Assembly (NCBI GenBank): GCA_003458705.1
Contig: QRVH01000003.1
Location: 41,620-105,619 of the forward strand
Source of the DNA: Eubacterium sp. AF22-9
GTDB lineage: Bacteria > Bacillota > Clostridia > Lachnospirales > Lachnospiraceae
Direction of reading: 5' to 3'
DNA: 64,000 bases
Both the position numbers and the translations under genes were made by a program. This document shows, in pieces, positions 36,588 to 46,820 of this stretch. The number at the start of each line of letters is the position of its first letter. Position 1 is the stretch's first letter. The notes under the pieces are model-generated. The model had not been told where the DNA came from. It saw only the letters and a program-made list of their open reading frames with translations, and ran no database searches.

Positions 36588-36773
36588 ATCCATAGTTACT
36601 ATATCTGATGGTTTCATATTCTTCATCTTTGCAAGCCTTACTGACTGTCTTCCTGCTTCTCTTGCATATGCTAACAGGTCAGGACTTGTAGCTGGCATAA
36701 GAGCACTTCCAGGCAGTGCTAATCCAAGTGCCTCTGCCATTATCTGCAATGTTGAAGCTGTTCCGATAAATGA
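36588..36773 (-). pseudogene. internal fragment of an IlvD/Edd-family dehydratase
   Basis: On the minus strand about 60 residues read [40 protein letters not shown] and [19 protein letters not shown], a core region of IlvD/Edd (dihydroxy-acid or sugar-acid dehydratase). Both ends stop matching: upstream the frame runs antisense through the GntR remnant, downstream it turns into unrelated sequence ending at 36531. The full protein is about 560 residues. Confidence 0.7.
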
Positions 36774-37387
36774 ACATTTACAGCCAGGTGACAAGCTTCC
36801 TAATGAAGCACATCTTGCTAAAGAACTCAATATTGGAAGAAGTTCTCTTCGTGAAGCCATGAAATTACTTGCTTCACGTAACATTGTGACAATCAGACAG
36901 GAATCTGGAACATATGTAGCATCATCACCCGGTGTAGTTGATGACCCACTCGGATTTACATTCATACCTGACAAAAAAGCTTGTCCAGGATCTGCTTGAA
37001 GTCCGTTTTTTACTGGAACCAGCTATCACAGCTATGTCTGCAACATATGCAGATAATAATGATATTAAGAAAATTGTTTCTTTGTGCGATGAAGTTGAAG
37101 AGCTTCTAAAGCAGAAAAAGGATCATACCCAGAAAGATATAGAATTCCACACCGCAATAGCAATGGGAAGCAAGAATCTTATTATCCCAAGACTCATTCC
37201 GATTATCAACAGCTCAATTCCTCTTTTTGTTGAGACAACCGGTAATGTTCTTAAAGTAGAAACTATTGAAACTCACCGTGAAATAGCTACTGCCATTGCA
37301 CAGCATAATGCAATCAAGGCACAGGATGCCATGACCATGCACTTGATGTACAACAGAAGATGCATTAATTCTAAACAGAATTTATAA
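36757..37387 (+). pseudogene. GntR/FadR-type regulator, 5'-truncated and frameshifted
   Basis: From 36757 a start-less frame gives a GntR helix-turn-helix ([46 protein letters not shown]), stopping soon after the A6 run at 36973-36978. With one A fewer the reading enters the FCD ligand domain, [19 protein letters not shown] through to the stop at 37387. It is head-to-head with the dehydratase fragment, so a deletion likely removed the shared promoter and both gene starts. Confidence 0.75.
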
Positions 37388-37470
37388 TATATTGTAAACA
37401 GCCTTCATATAATGCTTTACATTTATATGAATATGTGCTTTAATAGTGCCTGTACAAATCAATTATATAA

Positions 37471-37566
37471 GCAGAGTAGGAATATGTGCGTTAAGTGCCA
37501 TATGGACAGGGAGTTGCCATACGGACGAAAAGATTTCTTGCGATACATAATCCGCATCCCGCTGCT
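37471..37566 (+). promoter_or_regulatory. tetrahydrofolate (THF) riboswitch
   Basis: Matches the class I THF aptamer in order: GCAGAGTAG, GTGCGTTAAGTG, ACAGGGAGTTG, GGACGAAAAG, TTGCGAT, and closing CCGCATCCCGCTGC, with P1 arms GCAG/CTGC. CAGCCTCTT downstream can pair with AAAGGAGG before folT, so control is probably translational. A TATAAT-like box is at 37408-37413. Confidence 0.85.
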
Positions 37567-37627
37567 ACATATACTGGTCAACAGCCTCTTATGTAGTGCG
37601 AATACTACTGCAAAGGAGGTTATTTTT

Positions 37628-38245
37628 ATGTCAATTCTATTAAAGAATTTTGCATTTTCAGCAAAAGAGTTCAAATGTCTCAAGTCAATTGTTGCTGCGG
37701 CACTTCTCGTCGCACTTCACACTGTTTTAGCAGTTTTTGTATCTATTAATGTAACCCCGACACTCAGAATTTCAGTATCTTTCCTCGCCAATTGTGCAAT
37801 TGGATACATGTTCGGTCCTGTTATGGGATTCATGTGCGGAGGACTTGGCGATATAATCCAGTATATTATTAAGCCAACCGGTCCTTATTTTCCGGGCTGG
37901 ACATTAAGTGCTGCTTTAGCTGGGCTTATCTATGGTTTATTTTTCTATGACTGCAACATCAAAATTTCCAAGAAAAAAGTAACAGGTGAGAAGCGTAGTC
38001 TTTTAGAAATCATTGATTTCAAGTTTCTTTTAAGAGTTGTGCTTGCCCTTACTATTGATACACTTCTTGTAAATGTTCTTCTTGGAACATACTGGTGCAG
38101 CATAATGTACGGCAAAGGATTTATGTTTTATCTTACAATGAGATTTACCAAAAATCTTATCCAGCTGCCTATCAACATTTTCTTAACTTACAATGTTATA
38201 GGAATCGTTAAAGTAATTAATAATAAAATATATAAAAACGAATAA
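37628..38245 (+). CDS. folT: folate ECF transporter S component
   Basis: About 205 residues with six membrane helices, FolT-type S component. Features: LRISVSFLANCAIGYMFGP, GGLGDIIQYIIKPTGPYFPG and the C-terminal LIQLPINIFLTYNVIG. ATG 37628 has AAAGGAGG nine bases upstream; the longer open frame starting at 37412 is the riboswitch leader. It binds folates and uses shared EcfA/A'/T proteins encoded elsewhere. Confidence 0.92.
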   Translation: MSILLKNFAFSAKEFKCLKSIVAAALLVALHTVLAVFVSINVTPTLRISVSFLANCAIGYMFGPVMGFMCGGLGDIIQYIIKPTGPYFPGWTLSAALAGLIYGLFFYDCNIKISKKKVTGEKRSLLEIIDFKFLLRVVLALTIDTLLVNVLLGTYWCSIMYGKGFMFYLTMRFTKNLIQLPINIFLTYNVIGIVKVINNKIYKNE

Positions 38246-38250
38246 ACAAA

Positions 38251-38295
38251 ACGCAGGATATAGTGACTAACTCCCATATATCCTGCGTTTTTCTT
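38251..38295 (+). terminator. intrinsic terminator after folT
   Basis: ACGCAGGATATA pairs with TATATCCTGCGT (12 bases) followed by TTTTTCTT. It can also fold on the minus strand, so it may be bidirectional. Confidence 0.9.
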
Positions 38296-38383
38296 ATTTA
38301 TCATTGCTTACTGCGTATTTAAGCCGCTCTCCTGCTAATCTTTGCATGGCTTCAATTATTGGTATTGAACTCTTATGAAACAA
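38294..38383 (-). pseudogene. possible C-terminal gene remnant
   Basis: A start-less minus-strand frame ending in TAA at 38294 reads SSIPIIEAMQRLAGERLKYA then VSNDK. It looks protein-like (helical, no stops) but was not matched to a family. Upstream the sequence gives no ORF. Confidence 0.3.
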
Positions 38384-38413
38384 TATATCCTAAAAAAGTG
38401 AGATTTTTCCTGT

Positions 38414-38959
38414 TTATACCCTCTTATAAATAATTGGTTCATCATATCCAAAAGTTCTTTTTCCGTTAACTTCCATGCTTTCAGATACTTCCAGGCAGCT
38501 ATCAGAAAACTTTTCCCAAAGCTTAAATGTCATTACCGGTGAAAACTGGCTTATGCTGCCTCCCTCCCAGATTCCATTCTTTTCATGATAAAGTGCCGGT
38601 GTAAACTTTTCAGATTTTTTCAGTTCAGCATAATCAACATTCTTCATAGAATTATATGAAAATGTATTCTTGTCTTCTCCTGCTGGAATTTCATATGAAG
38701 AAAGAACAATTCCGTCCTCAGTTTCCATAATAAGGAAAATGTGGGGTGATGCATGGCGTTTTCCATTGGTTTCATAATAACTTTCTTCAACAACAAATTT
38801 TCCGTTAAAATCCTTAGGAATGTTTTTTATTTTATCATTACATATAGTATTGATGTGTTCTGCATAAGGATATATTTTCCCTGCCTTCTGCATAATATCA
38901 AATTGTTCTTTGTTATCAAAATGTCCTGTCATCATTCCTATAAATTTATCAAGTTTCAT
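38414..38959 (-). CDS. hypothetical protein, weak CpcT/CpeT resemblance
   Basis: 181 residues, soluble. N-terminal MMTGHFDNKEQF and later VVEESYYETNGKRHASPHIF recall the CpcT/CpeT lyase fold (GxFxNxxQ then VEQxY), though this organism is not expected to make bilins. Monocistronic. The family assignment is tentative. Confidence 0.5.
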   Translation of the reverse strand: MKLDKFIGMMTGHFDNKEQFDIMQKAGKIYPYAEHINTICNDKIKNIPKDFNGKFVVEESYYETNGKRHASPHIFLIMETEDGIVLSSYEIPAGEDKNTFSYNSMKNVDYAELKKSEKFTPALYHEKNGIWEGGSISQFSPVMTFKLWEKFSDSCLEVSESMEVNGKRTFGYDEPIIYKRV

Positions 38960-38997
38960 CTTATTTTTGCCTCCATCTTAAATTTATATAGTTAATA

Positions 38998-39300
38998 TCA
39001 TATATACTCAAAAATTCCTTGTATTGCATCAGATATATTAATCAATTCAGATAGAGGCATGCTATCTATTATTTTATATCCACGCACAGATAAATCCAAC
39101 AACGCTATTTTTTCACACTGAACATATCCCTCAACTTCTTTTGTTGATGTCCATATGTGAAGTGGTCCTTCATTAGAATCAGCAATAATAGGACAGCCTA
39201 TTATTTCTCCACTTTCGTTAAAAAAATCTTTACTTACAACTAATACTGGCGGTTTTATTTTTTCTACTTTAATAATGTCACCCTGATGTGCAATCCCCAT
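38998..39300 (-). CDS. MazF/PemK-type growth inhibitor
   Basis: About 100 residues from ATG 39300. Core strands fit the MazF fold: HQGDIIKVEKIKPPVLVVSK, IIGCPIIADSN, and KIALLDLSVRGYK (Lys-Ile-x-x-[LV]-D). The start overlaps the antitoxin stop (TGATG), the usual TA coupling. It would cleave mRNA unless neutralised. Confidence 0.8.
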   Translation of the reverse strand: MGIAHQGDIIKVEKIKPPVLVVSKDFFNESGEIIGCPIIADSNEGPLHIWTSTKEVEGYVQCEKIALLDLSVRGYKIIDSMPLSELINISDAIQGIFEYI

Positions 39301-39542
39301 CACCATACCTCTCTTCCAACAGGTTCTCCCCAATCATATTCACCATCAAGCATTAACTTGCCATTATATTCTGCCGCTCTTTCTTCTAAAGTTTTATGTC
39401 TGAAAGGTTTTGCTAATGTAATCACTCCATCTGATACTGTAACTTCTAACATTTCGTTTAATGCTATTCCAGCACTTTTTAATATTTCCTTAGATAATCT
39501 GATTCCCTGACTATTTCCCCATTCTCTTACTTGTGCCTGCAT
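39300..39542 (-). CDS. MazE/AbrB-type antitoxin
   Basis: 80 residues. The swapped-hairpin DNA-binding N-terminus VREWGNSQGIRLSKEIL is diagnostic of MazE; an acidic/aromatic tail (EYDWGEPVGREVW) would bind the toxin. A strong TATA-rich palindromic stretch (TATATACCTAGTATATA) just upstream may be its operator. Confidence 0.87.
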   Translation of the reverse strand: MQAQVREWGNSQGIRLSKEILKSAGIALNEMLEVTVSDGVITLAKPFRHKTLEERAAEYNGKLMLDGEYDWGEPVGREVW

Positions 39543-39611
39543 ACAATCACCTCTCTTCTTTGTATATACCTAGTATATACAAATGTTGGAAATTTATCAA
39601 TATATTTCAAA

Positions 39612-40805
39612 TCAAAATCCCATCTTCTTAAGTCCCGCAACAACCTGCACATAAAATTCCCGAACATCAAATCCTTTAATGTTCTCCCTGTTAAGATCTA
39701 TCATATCACCATGCGATATACCTCTTTTACCGCTGACAGTAAGAAACTGATAGTTCTGTCCCCATCGAAAGGATTCTTCTCCAACAAGTCCGTCATTAGG
39801 TCCGTCAAAATATTTCACCAGTGGATATGTAAAATTAAGCGGAAATCTTCCAGAAGCCGGATGGTTTAGTTTAGAACCAACTGACTGATAATAAATGTCT
39901 GGATTATCCTTTATTTCATTGTTGAATTCACTGCATTTTTCTGATGTAAGGTCATATACGGCAGCAAGAAAATCAGGGTTAATGTCTCCGAGTTTAGCCG
40001 CTCCGGCGTTATATGCATTTGCAACCATCTGCTGCTGTTTTTCAGGAATTTTGCCAAGAAGATAATCAGCAAACTGACAGCCCCTGTGTGGTGTATTTAT
40101 CGTTGTAAGAGAAGCCACATAAGCTGCAATATCTGTAAGTGCTATCGCTGCCCTCATGTCCAGTCCGCCTTTTGAATGGGCAATTACATTTACTTTCTCA
40201 CAGCCTGTCTTAATGACAATCTGGTGAATCCTTTCTGCCAGCTCTTTAGCACTGTCTCGCACGGCCGCTGCACTGTTATGATTGCCATAACAAATCACTG
40301 CACCATTAGCCTCAAGCTCTGCCGGTATTCTTCCCCAGTAATTAAGATGTTCAAAATCCCTGAAAAATACGCCATGCACCATAAGAATAGGATATTTCGT
40401 ACTGCATATCCGCTGTTCTTTGCGCTGTAGATTTCTCTTAGCACGCATTTTCTCCATGCGGACTTCCTCACCAACTGTCTTTATAATAATATGAAGCATG
40501 ACAAGATGTGCAACTGGTATCCAGCCACACACGATTCCAAGCACTCTCCACCTGATTCCAAGCTGCTCAGATGTCGCATACACCATTATAATTCCTATCC
40601 AGAATATTATGCTTTCCACAAGAATTCCTATCCCTGCCCGGATAAGCCAGTAAACTGGCGCTTTTACTATTCCTGCCGAACCACCAAACCATTTTTCATA
40701 ACAGCCTGTAAACCCTATTATCAGATATATTGATAATATTACTGTCGTCCAGCAGAATATTTTCAGCATAATTCTGCCAAAGTTACATACTTTAATTCTC
40801 CCCAT
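39612..40805 (-). CDS. membrane-anchored alpha/beta-hydrolase (lipase-like)
   Basis: 397 residues. Three or four N-terminal hydrophobic segments (to about residue 110), a basic linker, then an esterase/lipase domain: ILMVHGVFFRDFEHLNYWG (oxyanion region), nucleophile elbow AHSKGG, and TTINTPHRGCQFAD. Resembles triacylglycerol-lipase-type hydrolases. It overlaps the LysR gene end by 14 bases, so the two are probably co-transcribed. Confidence 0.8.
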   Translation of the reverse strand: MGRIKVCNFGRIMLKIFCWTTVILSIYLIIGFTGCYEKWFGGSAGIVKAPVYWLIRAGIGILVESIIFWIGIIMVYATSEQLGIRWRVLGIVCGWIPVAHLVMLHIIIKTVGEEVRMEKMRAKRNLQRKEQRICSTKYPILMVHGVFFRDFEHLNYWGRIPAELEANGAVICYGNHNSAAAVRDSAKELAERIHQIVIKTGCEKVNVIAHSKGGLDMRAAIALTDIAAYVASLTTINTPHRGCQFADYLLGKIPEKQQQMVANAYNAGAAKLGDINPDFLAAVYDLTSEKCSEFNNEIKDNPDIYYQSVGSKLNHPASGRFPLNFTYPLVKYFDGPNDGLVGEESFRWGQNYQFLTVSGKRGISHGDMIDLNRENIKGFDVREFYVQVVAGLKKMGF

Positions 40806-41694
40806 AATTAATCTCCCCTATTGTTTTTCTCAACTTTCTTGCCGCCGAACTCACCGGGTGTTTACTGTCATAGACAAGGCATATATTTCTCTTCGGAATA
40901 TTATCCTTAAGAGATATCTTCACAATCTCTTTCTTATCAATCGATTCCTGCGCCATTGTCTCTGGTAAGAATGCAAGTCCTAATTCACATTTTACAAGAG
41001 GAAGTATCTGGTCTGTTGTCGCAGCCTCCGTATCAGGCTCTAATTCAACCCCATGTGACATAAATAAATCTTTATAGAATCTGAATGTCATAGTCTCTCT
41101 GCCAAGGCATATCAGTGGATAATCCGTCAATTCTCTTATTGATAATTCCTGACTTCCCAATGCTGTAAATGTAGTTCCTCCGACAAGTATTTCCTGAAAA
41201 GAATGCAGCACCACCGTCTTTAGTGATGAATCTGCGTACACAGGTGATGATACCACTGCAAAGTCTACCAGTCCATTTTTTACTGCATCAACCGCCTCCG
41301 GCGTTGAATGATTATATATCTTAAGCCGGATTCCGGGATTGACCATGTGAAATGCTTTTAACTTATCAAGAAGAAATATATTAAGCGCAGTCTCACTTGC
41401 CCCTATGGAAATACTGCCATGTGAAAGACTTGCACTGTCCGCAAGCTCTTCTTCTGCTGCCATAAGCTGTGTCATAGCCGCTGTAACCCTTATATACAGT
41501 TTTTCCCCCTCTGGTGTAAGCTGTATTCCCCGGTTATTTCTTACAAACAGTGTTGAATTAATCTGCTGTTCCAGACAGTTCATTGCCCTTGTAACATTAG
41601 GCTGGCTGCTTCCTAATGCCTGTGCGGCTTTCGTAAAATTCTTATATCTTGCCACATAATAAAATATCTTGTAATACTCAAAATTAACATCCAT
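40792..41694 (-). CDS. LysR-family transcriptional regulator
   Basis: 300 residues. N-terminal helix-turn-helix FTKAAQALGSSQPNVTRAMN and the LysR substrate-binding domain from about residue 90. Divergent from the unknown/ThrE operon at 41823, the usual arrangement for LysR control of a neighbouring operon; the lipase downstream is another possible target. Confidence 0.92.
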   Translation of the reverse strand: MDVNFEYYKIFYYVARYKNFTKAAQALGSSQPNVTRAMNCLEQQINSTLFVRNNRGIQLTPEGEKLYIRVTAAMTQLMAAEEELADSASLSHGSISIGASETALNIFLLDKLKAFHMVNPGIRLKIYNHSTPEAVDAVKNGLVDFAVVSSPVYADSSLKTVVLHSFQEILVGGTTFTALGSQELSIRELTDYPLICLGRETMTFRFYKDLFMSHGVELEPDTEAATTDQILPLVKCELGLAFLPETMAQESIDKKEIVKISLKDNIPKRNICLVYDSKHPVSSAARKLRKTIGEINYGEN

Positions 41695-41822
41695 AACTTA
41701 TCGCTCCGTAACATCTGACATATCATATTGTTATAGCATTTATATCAATTATAGTTTTTACTTATCTCTATGCCAATAGTATAATCTAGCCGAAATTGAA
41801 AAACAAGAAGGAGCTGACGATT

Positions 41823-42584
41823 ATGAAAGAAAAAACTATCTTTCCAAGAGAAGAAAAATCTGAGGTTTTATTTGATAAAATTCTAAATGACCCTTGGGCT
41901 TACAACAAACTTTTCCAGACATTCTGTAACAATCTGTTTTGCAATGATGATTCTGAAGCAATACTTTCTCCGCTTCAATTCACGGAAGCATTATTCAACT
42001 GCTATTCTAATAAAGACTTATCTGCATTTCTTATGGCTATCACGCAAAATACCATGTTTGATTTACTGAGAAATTCATTTCTTATTCCATACCGCTTCAA
42101 CGCTGATGGAAAGCAAAATCCTATAATTATGACCGACGATAAAGGTATGCTTCTACCAGAATTTGCTAATTCTGTTCATGAAAAAGACTATCAGCATTTT
42201 TATAACATTTATAAGAACCTTGATAATAATAAAAATATGTTTCTTGCCGAGGCTTACAGATACAGTCACACATATGGCGATGACCCGTCTGTAGTTGAGC
42301 AGCAGATTCTTGAGAGAAGCACAGGTATACTGCTTATCCGCGAACTGCCTGACACTGTCAGAATGAAGGAAACCGAGGCAGAGGCCTATAGTGCTGTATG
42401 GGATCTTATGCTTGAGCTTGAGAAGAATCTTCCAATGGCATATATATTCTATGGTCAGGATTCATTCGTTGAACACAATGAACATTTTGATGAACTTGGA
42501 ATTTTCCTTCCTAATTCTATATTCTTACGAAACCTTGAACACCATGTTAAGAAAGCAGAGGCGATTATATATGCCAAGGACTAA
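41823..42584 (+). CDS. hypothetical protein linked to the ThrE exporter
   Basis: About 253 residues from ATG 41823 (AGAAGGAG upstream). No recognised family; soluble, rich in aromatic and acidic residues (ILNDPWAYNKLFQTFCNNLF, HEKDYQHFYNIYKNL). Its end overlaps the start of the exporter gene by 14 bases, so it is likely functionally linked to it. Confidence 0.65.
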   Translation: MKEKTIFPREEKSEVLFDKILNDPWAYNKLFQTFCNNLFCNDDSEAILSPLQFTEALFNCYSNKDLSAFLMAITQNTMFDLLRNSFLIPYRFNADGKQNPIIMTDDKGMLLPEFANSVHEKDYQHFYNIYKNLDNNKNMFLAEAYRYSHTYGDDPSVVEQQILERSTGILLIRELPDTVRMKETEAEAYSAVWDLMLELEKNLPMAYIFYGQDSFVEHNEHFDELGIFLPNSIFLRNLEHHVKKAEAIIYAKD

Positions 42585-43910
42585 TTACATTGACATTATG
42601 GAAAAAAATCATATGGAAATTCCGTGGCACGACTATACGAATGCCGACAGCAATGCATTAATTGCTAATGCAGACCTTATAGAAAAAGCCTCCGTTATCG
42701 GTCGTGTAGGTCTGATTATGCTATCATGCGGCACTGGTGCATGGCGTGTCCGTACATCTATGAATAAGCTATCCAAGGAACTTGGAGTAACCTGTACCGT
42801 GGATGTTGGCCTTATGTCTATTGAATTTAACTGCTTTGATGGTAATGACTGCGTATCACAGTCGTTAAGCATTGCCAATACCGGTGTTAATACCTCCAAG
42901 CTTTACAGAATGGAACAGTTTGTTGACAATTTTCCTAATGAAGAAGCCCACCTTACAGGTGAAATGATTCATAAAAGGCTTGATGAAATTGAACAGATAC
43001 ATACCCTGTATTCACCGGTCAAGCTTGGACTTGCCGCCGCTCTAGCATGTTGCGGGTTCACATTTCTGCTTGGCGGCGGTCCTATAGAGATGCTTTTCGC
43101 ATTCATTGCAGCCGGAACAGGTAATCTTATAAGGACAAAGCTTATTAAACATCATTTTACACTATTCATGAATATAGCAGTTTCTATATCTGCATCATGC
43201 CTTATATATGCAATTCTGCTTAAACTTGCTATTCTGATGTTTAATATCCCTTCTGTACATGAAGCCGGATACATATGTTCCATGCTTTTCATAATACCGG
43301 GATTTCCTTTCATCACCAGCGGCATTGACCTTGCAAAGCTCGACCTACGGTCAGGTATTGAAAGGCTGACTTATTCAATAATTATTGTACTGGTTGCTAC
43401 CGTATTTGCATGGATTATGGCTTTGTTACTGCATTTGCAGCCAGAAGAATTTACTACATTACATATTGGAAAAATGTTACATTTGATATTAAGACTTATT
43501 GCAAGCTTCTGCGGTGTATTCGGATTCTCTATCATGTTTAACAGTTCTGTTCCGATGGCGGCTATGGCTGCTCTTATTGGTTGTATCGCCAATACGCTGC
43601 GTCTTGAACTTGTTGATTTACAGGCATGCCTGCCGCTGCTGCCGCATTTATTGGTGCTGCTACTGCCGGATTACTTGCCTCATTTATTAAAAATTATAAT
43701 GGATATCCTAGAATATCACTTACAGTTCCTTCCATAGTTATTATGGTACCCGGACTTTACTTATACCGCGCAATATACAATTTCGGCATAATGTCCCTGA
43801 CAGAAGCGGTCTCATGGTTTACATCTGCAATTATGATAATTGTTGCACTTCCGCTCGGACTTATATTTGCCAGAATTATTACGGACCGCACATTCCGTTA
43901 TTGCACTTAG
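42571..43910 (+). pseudogene. threonine/serine exporter (ThrE), frameshifted
   Basis: Frame 1 from ATG 42571 encodes the DUF1212 (YjjP-like) domain: GRVGLIMLSCGTGAWRVRTS, a cytosolic region, then five or more helices, and the start of the YjjB-like part up to LRLELVDLQ. After that it reads an implausible CLPLLPHLLVLLLP. Another frame gives MPAAAAAFIGAATAGLLASF and the remaining helices, ending at 43910. One missing base near 43620 would give a protein of about 446 residues, the ThrE size. Confidence 0.8.
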
Positions 43911-43947
43911 TATTAACTATACATTTATATAAGGAGGAATTATTATT

Positions 43948-45249
43948 ATGCTTACTTCTGTAACAGGTATTAACTGGGGCGACGAGGGCAAAGGCCGTGT
44001 AATTGACCTTCTTGCTGAAAATGCAGATATAGTCGTCAGGTATCAGGGCGGCAATAACGCCGGTCACACTGTTGTAACTAATCAGGGAAAATTCGTTCTT
44101 AATCTTCTGCCATCAGGAATACTTCACTCCGATGTTATATGTATTCTTGGAGACGGCATGGTTGTTGACCTTGAACACCTTGCCAACGAAATAAAGCAGA
44201 TTGAAGACAGAGGAATACAGATTAATCCAAAACATTTGAAATTATCTAAAAAAGCTACAATATCTATGCCATGGCACAGGGTACAGGATGAACTTGAAGA
44301 AAACAGACTAGAACGAACCGGCTCTGCTTTCGGTTCTACAAGACGAGGCATAGCATATGCCTACAGTGACAAATACAGAAAAAAGACTCTGCGTCTTGGT
44401 GACCTTCTTCATTTGGATGATACAGCTGTACAGGCAAGACTTACAACTATTCTTGAGTCCAAGAACCTTGAGCTTGCCGGCTGCTATCATCAGGAGCCAA
44501 TGTCTTATCCGGCACTTCTTGACTGGTGCAGGGAACAGGCTGAAAAGTTCAGCAAATACATATGCGATACAGGCACATTTATAGACAAAGCATTATCCTG
44601 TGGTAAAAAAGTTATTCTTGAGGCTCAGCTTGGTGCATTAAGAGATATTGATTACGGTATCTTCCCTTACACTTCAAGTTCATCAACTATATCTGCCTAT
44701 GGTCCTATCGGTGCAGGAATTCCTGGCAGACACGCTGACCATGTCGTTGGCGTGCTTAAAGCCTATTCTACCTGTGTCGGTGCAGGACCTTTTGTTGCTG
44801 AAAATGCTGTTTCAGAAAAATGGCAGCAAGACTTAAGAGAAGCCGGTGGTGAATTTGGTGCTGCAACAGGCCGTCCTCGCCGTGTTGGTCCTTTTGATGC
44901 AGTTGCAAGCAGATACGGACTCAGATGCCAGCATGCAGACAAAATCGCACTAACCAAGCTTGATGTATTAAGCTCTATGAAAGAAATTCCTATAATTACA
45001 GGCTACAATGACCCAAACGGCTCTCTGGTTGAATTTGACCCAACTGATAACCTTGATTCATGCACTCCTGTTATATACAAAGTTCCCGGCTGGGAAGAAG
45101 ATATATCACATTGCAGGACATTTGACGAGCTTCCTGCTAATGCAAAAAATTACATTAAAACAATTGAGGATATGCTTCATGCAGAAATCAACTTTATATC
45201 TGTCGGTGCTAAGAGAGATGAATATTTATTAAAAGGAGAGTGGCTATGA
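43948..45249 (+). CDS. purA: adenylosuccinate synthetase
   Basis: 433 residues, GTP-dependent IMP to adenylosuccinate. Signatures: [17 protein letters not shown] (P-loop-like, general base Asp), [10 protein letters not shown] (catalytic His), and the threonine-rich loop [17 protein letters not shown] precedes ATG 43948. Coupled by ATGA overlap to pyrB. Confidence 0.97.
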   Translation: MLTSVTGINWGDEGKGRVIDLLAENADIVVRYQGGNNAGHTVVTNQGKFVLNLLPSGILHSDVICILGDGMVVDLEHLANEIKQIEDRGIQINPKHLKLSKKATISMPWHRVQDELEENRLERTGSAFGSTRRGIAYAYSDKYRKKTLRLGDLLHLDDTAVQARLTTILESKNLELAGCYHQEPMSYPALLDWCREQAEKFSKYICDTGTFIDKALSCGKKVILEAQLGALRDIDYGIFPYTSSSSTISAYGPIGAGIPGRHADHVVGVLKAYSTCVGAGPFVAENAVSEKWQQDLREAGGEFGAATGRPRRVGPFDAVASRYGLRCQHADKIALTKLDVLSSMKEIPIITGYNDPNGSLVEFDPTDNLDSCTPVIYKVPGWEEDISHCRTFDELPANAKNYIKTIEDMLHAEINFISVGAKRDEYLLKGEWL

Positions 45250-46202
45250 GACATCTGATAACCCCTATGGATCTTTCCGTTGAAGAAACTATGAATATAT
45301 TAGATCTTGCGGAGCGGATATCCATTGGACCACAATTATATAAGCATGTTGCCGATGGCAGACAGCTTGCTACACTTTTTTACGAACCAAGTACCAGAAC
45401 CCGTTTATCTTTCGAGTCTGCTATGTTAAGTCTTGGAGGACAGACGCTAGGCTTTTCAAGTGCAGCTCAGTCTAGTGCTTCCAAAGGTGAAACCGTTGCT
45501 GATACTGCAAGAGTTGTAAGCTGCTATGCAGATATAATTGCGATGAGACATCCAAAAGAAGGTGCTCCACTGCAGGCATCAATATATTCACGCATTCCTA
45601 TAATAAACGCAGGAGACGGCGGTCATGCGCACCCTACACAGACACTTATTGATATGATGACTATAAGACAGCGTAAAGGAAAGCTTAATAACCTGACTAT
45701 CGGTTTCTGTGGTGACCTGAAATTCGGACGGACGGTACACTCCCTTGTCAGCAGCCTTACTCGTTTCTCTGATAATAAATTCTACTTCATATCTCCCGAA
45801 GAATTACGGATTCCGGATTATCTGAGAGACGATGTATTAAATCCATCTAATTCAACTTATGAGGAAGTGTCAAGCCTTGAAGATACTCTTCCTAAACTTG
45901 ATGTTCTGTACATGACAAGAGTACAGAAAGAAAGATTTTTCAATGAAGAAGAATATCTCCGTTTAAAAGATGTCTACATTCTTGACGAAGAAAAGTTAAA
46001 GCTGGCTGATAAAGATATGCCTGTTCTTCATCCTCTGCCACGAGTCGATGAGATTTCCCTTGATGTCGATGACGATCCAAGAGCTGCATATTTTGACCAG
46101 GTCCAGAATGGTAAATATATAAGAATGGCACTAATCATGGCATTGCTTGGTATTACTGATCCGGTAACCGGCAGAACAGTTCTTGATACACACAGCCTAT
46201 AA
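45246..46202 (+). CDS. pyrB: aspartate carbamoyltransferase catalytic subunit
   Basis: About 318 residues. Carbamoyl-phosphate site [15 protein letters not shown], then [18 protein letters not shown] and HPLPRVDEI, the ATCase (not OTCase) pattern. ATG 45246 follows AAGGAG by 8 bases and overlaps the purA stop. A purine gene coupled to pyrB is an unusual but sensible pair: both use aspartate. No pyrI follows. Confidence 0.94.
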   Translation: MRHLITPMDLSVEETMNILDLAERISIGPQLYKHVADGRQLATLFYEPSTRTRLSFESAMLSLGGQTLGFSSAAQSSASKGETVADTARVVSCYADIIAMRHPKEGAPLQASIYSRIPIINAGDGGHAHPTQTLIDMMTIRQRKGKLNNLTIGFCGDLKFGRTVHSLVSSLTRFSDNKFYFISPEELRIPDYLRDDVLNPSNSTYEEVSSLEDTLPKLDVLYMTRVQKERFFNEEEYLRLKDVYILDEEKLKLADKDMPVLHPLPRVDEISLDVDDDPRAAYFDQVQNGKYIRMALIMALLGITDPVTGRTVLDTHSL

Positions 46203-46216
46203 CTAAACATTCCATA

Positions 46217-46263
46217 TAAAAACTGCCATCCGCTAAACTTAATGTTAAACGGACGGCAGTTTT
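46217..46263 (+). terminator. intrinsic terminator after pyrB
   Basis: AAAACTGCCATCCG pairs with CGGACGGCAGTTTT (one mismatch). The A-rich 5' side lets it also serve the convergent GNAT gene. Confidence 0.85.
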
Positions 46264-46277
46264 ATGTTTTTATATAT

Positions 46278-46820
46278 TTATCCCCAGACTTCTTTCGGTT
46301 CTGCGTTATGCTCCCCAATCATCTTCTCCATCCACACCATATCGAACCACTGGTTAAACTTATACCCACTGTCATGAAAACGACCAACTTCTGAAAATCC
46401 CAATCTGCTATGGAAGCGGATACTGTCATCATTAAGATACTTGCTTTCCTGTACAGGGCATGCAATACATGCATTCATATTAAGTATTCCCATACTCTTA
46501 AGTTCATGTTCAAGTCTGTCATATAAAAATCTTCCAATTCCCATTCTCTTGCAGTCCTGTCGCACATAAATAGTTGTCTCAACAGACCAGTCATATGCTC
46601 TCCTGTCCTTAAAACATCCGGCATATGCATAACCGACAATCTGTCCATTGTCAACTGCCTTGATATATGGATATCTGTCTGAAATATTCACAATTCTTTG
46701 TCTGAATTCTTCTACAGAAGGCACATCATATTCAAATGTTATCGCTGTATACTTAACATATGGTGCATATATATCAAGAAGTTCCTCTGCATCTTCAATT
46801 GTTACATTCTGAATTTCCAT
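46278..46820 (-). CDS. GNAT acetyltransferase, phosphinothricin-acetyltransferase-like
   Basis: 180 residues. PAT-type start (DAEELLDIYAPYVKYTAITF), VETTIYVRQDCKRMGIGRFL (acetyl-CoA loop) and the end FHSRLGFSEVGRFHDSGYKF, WFDMVWMEK. Likely acetylates an amino-acid-like compound such as methionine sulfoximine. It overlaps the upstream GGDEF gene by 26 bases. Confidence 0.87.
   Translation of the reverse strand: MEIQNVTIEDAEELLDIYAPYVKYTAITFEYDVPSVEEFRQRIVNISDRYPYIKAVDNGQIVGYAYAGCFKDRRAYDWSVETTIYVRQDCKRMGIGRFLYDRLEHELKSMGILNMNACIACPVQESKYLNDDSIRFHSRLGFSEVGRFHDSGYKFNQWFDMVWMEKMIGEHNAEPKEVWG

Noticed and set aside
36774..36974. N-terminal part of the 147-residue minus ORF as protein-coding
   Set aside because: It is antisense to a clear GntR helix-turn-helix; only the distal part shows dehydratase similarity.
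37412..37627. 72-residue N-terminal extension of FolT
   Set aside because: This stretch is the THF riboswitch and leader; the AAAGGAGG site and family start point to ATG 37628.
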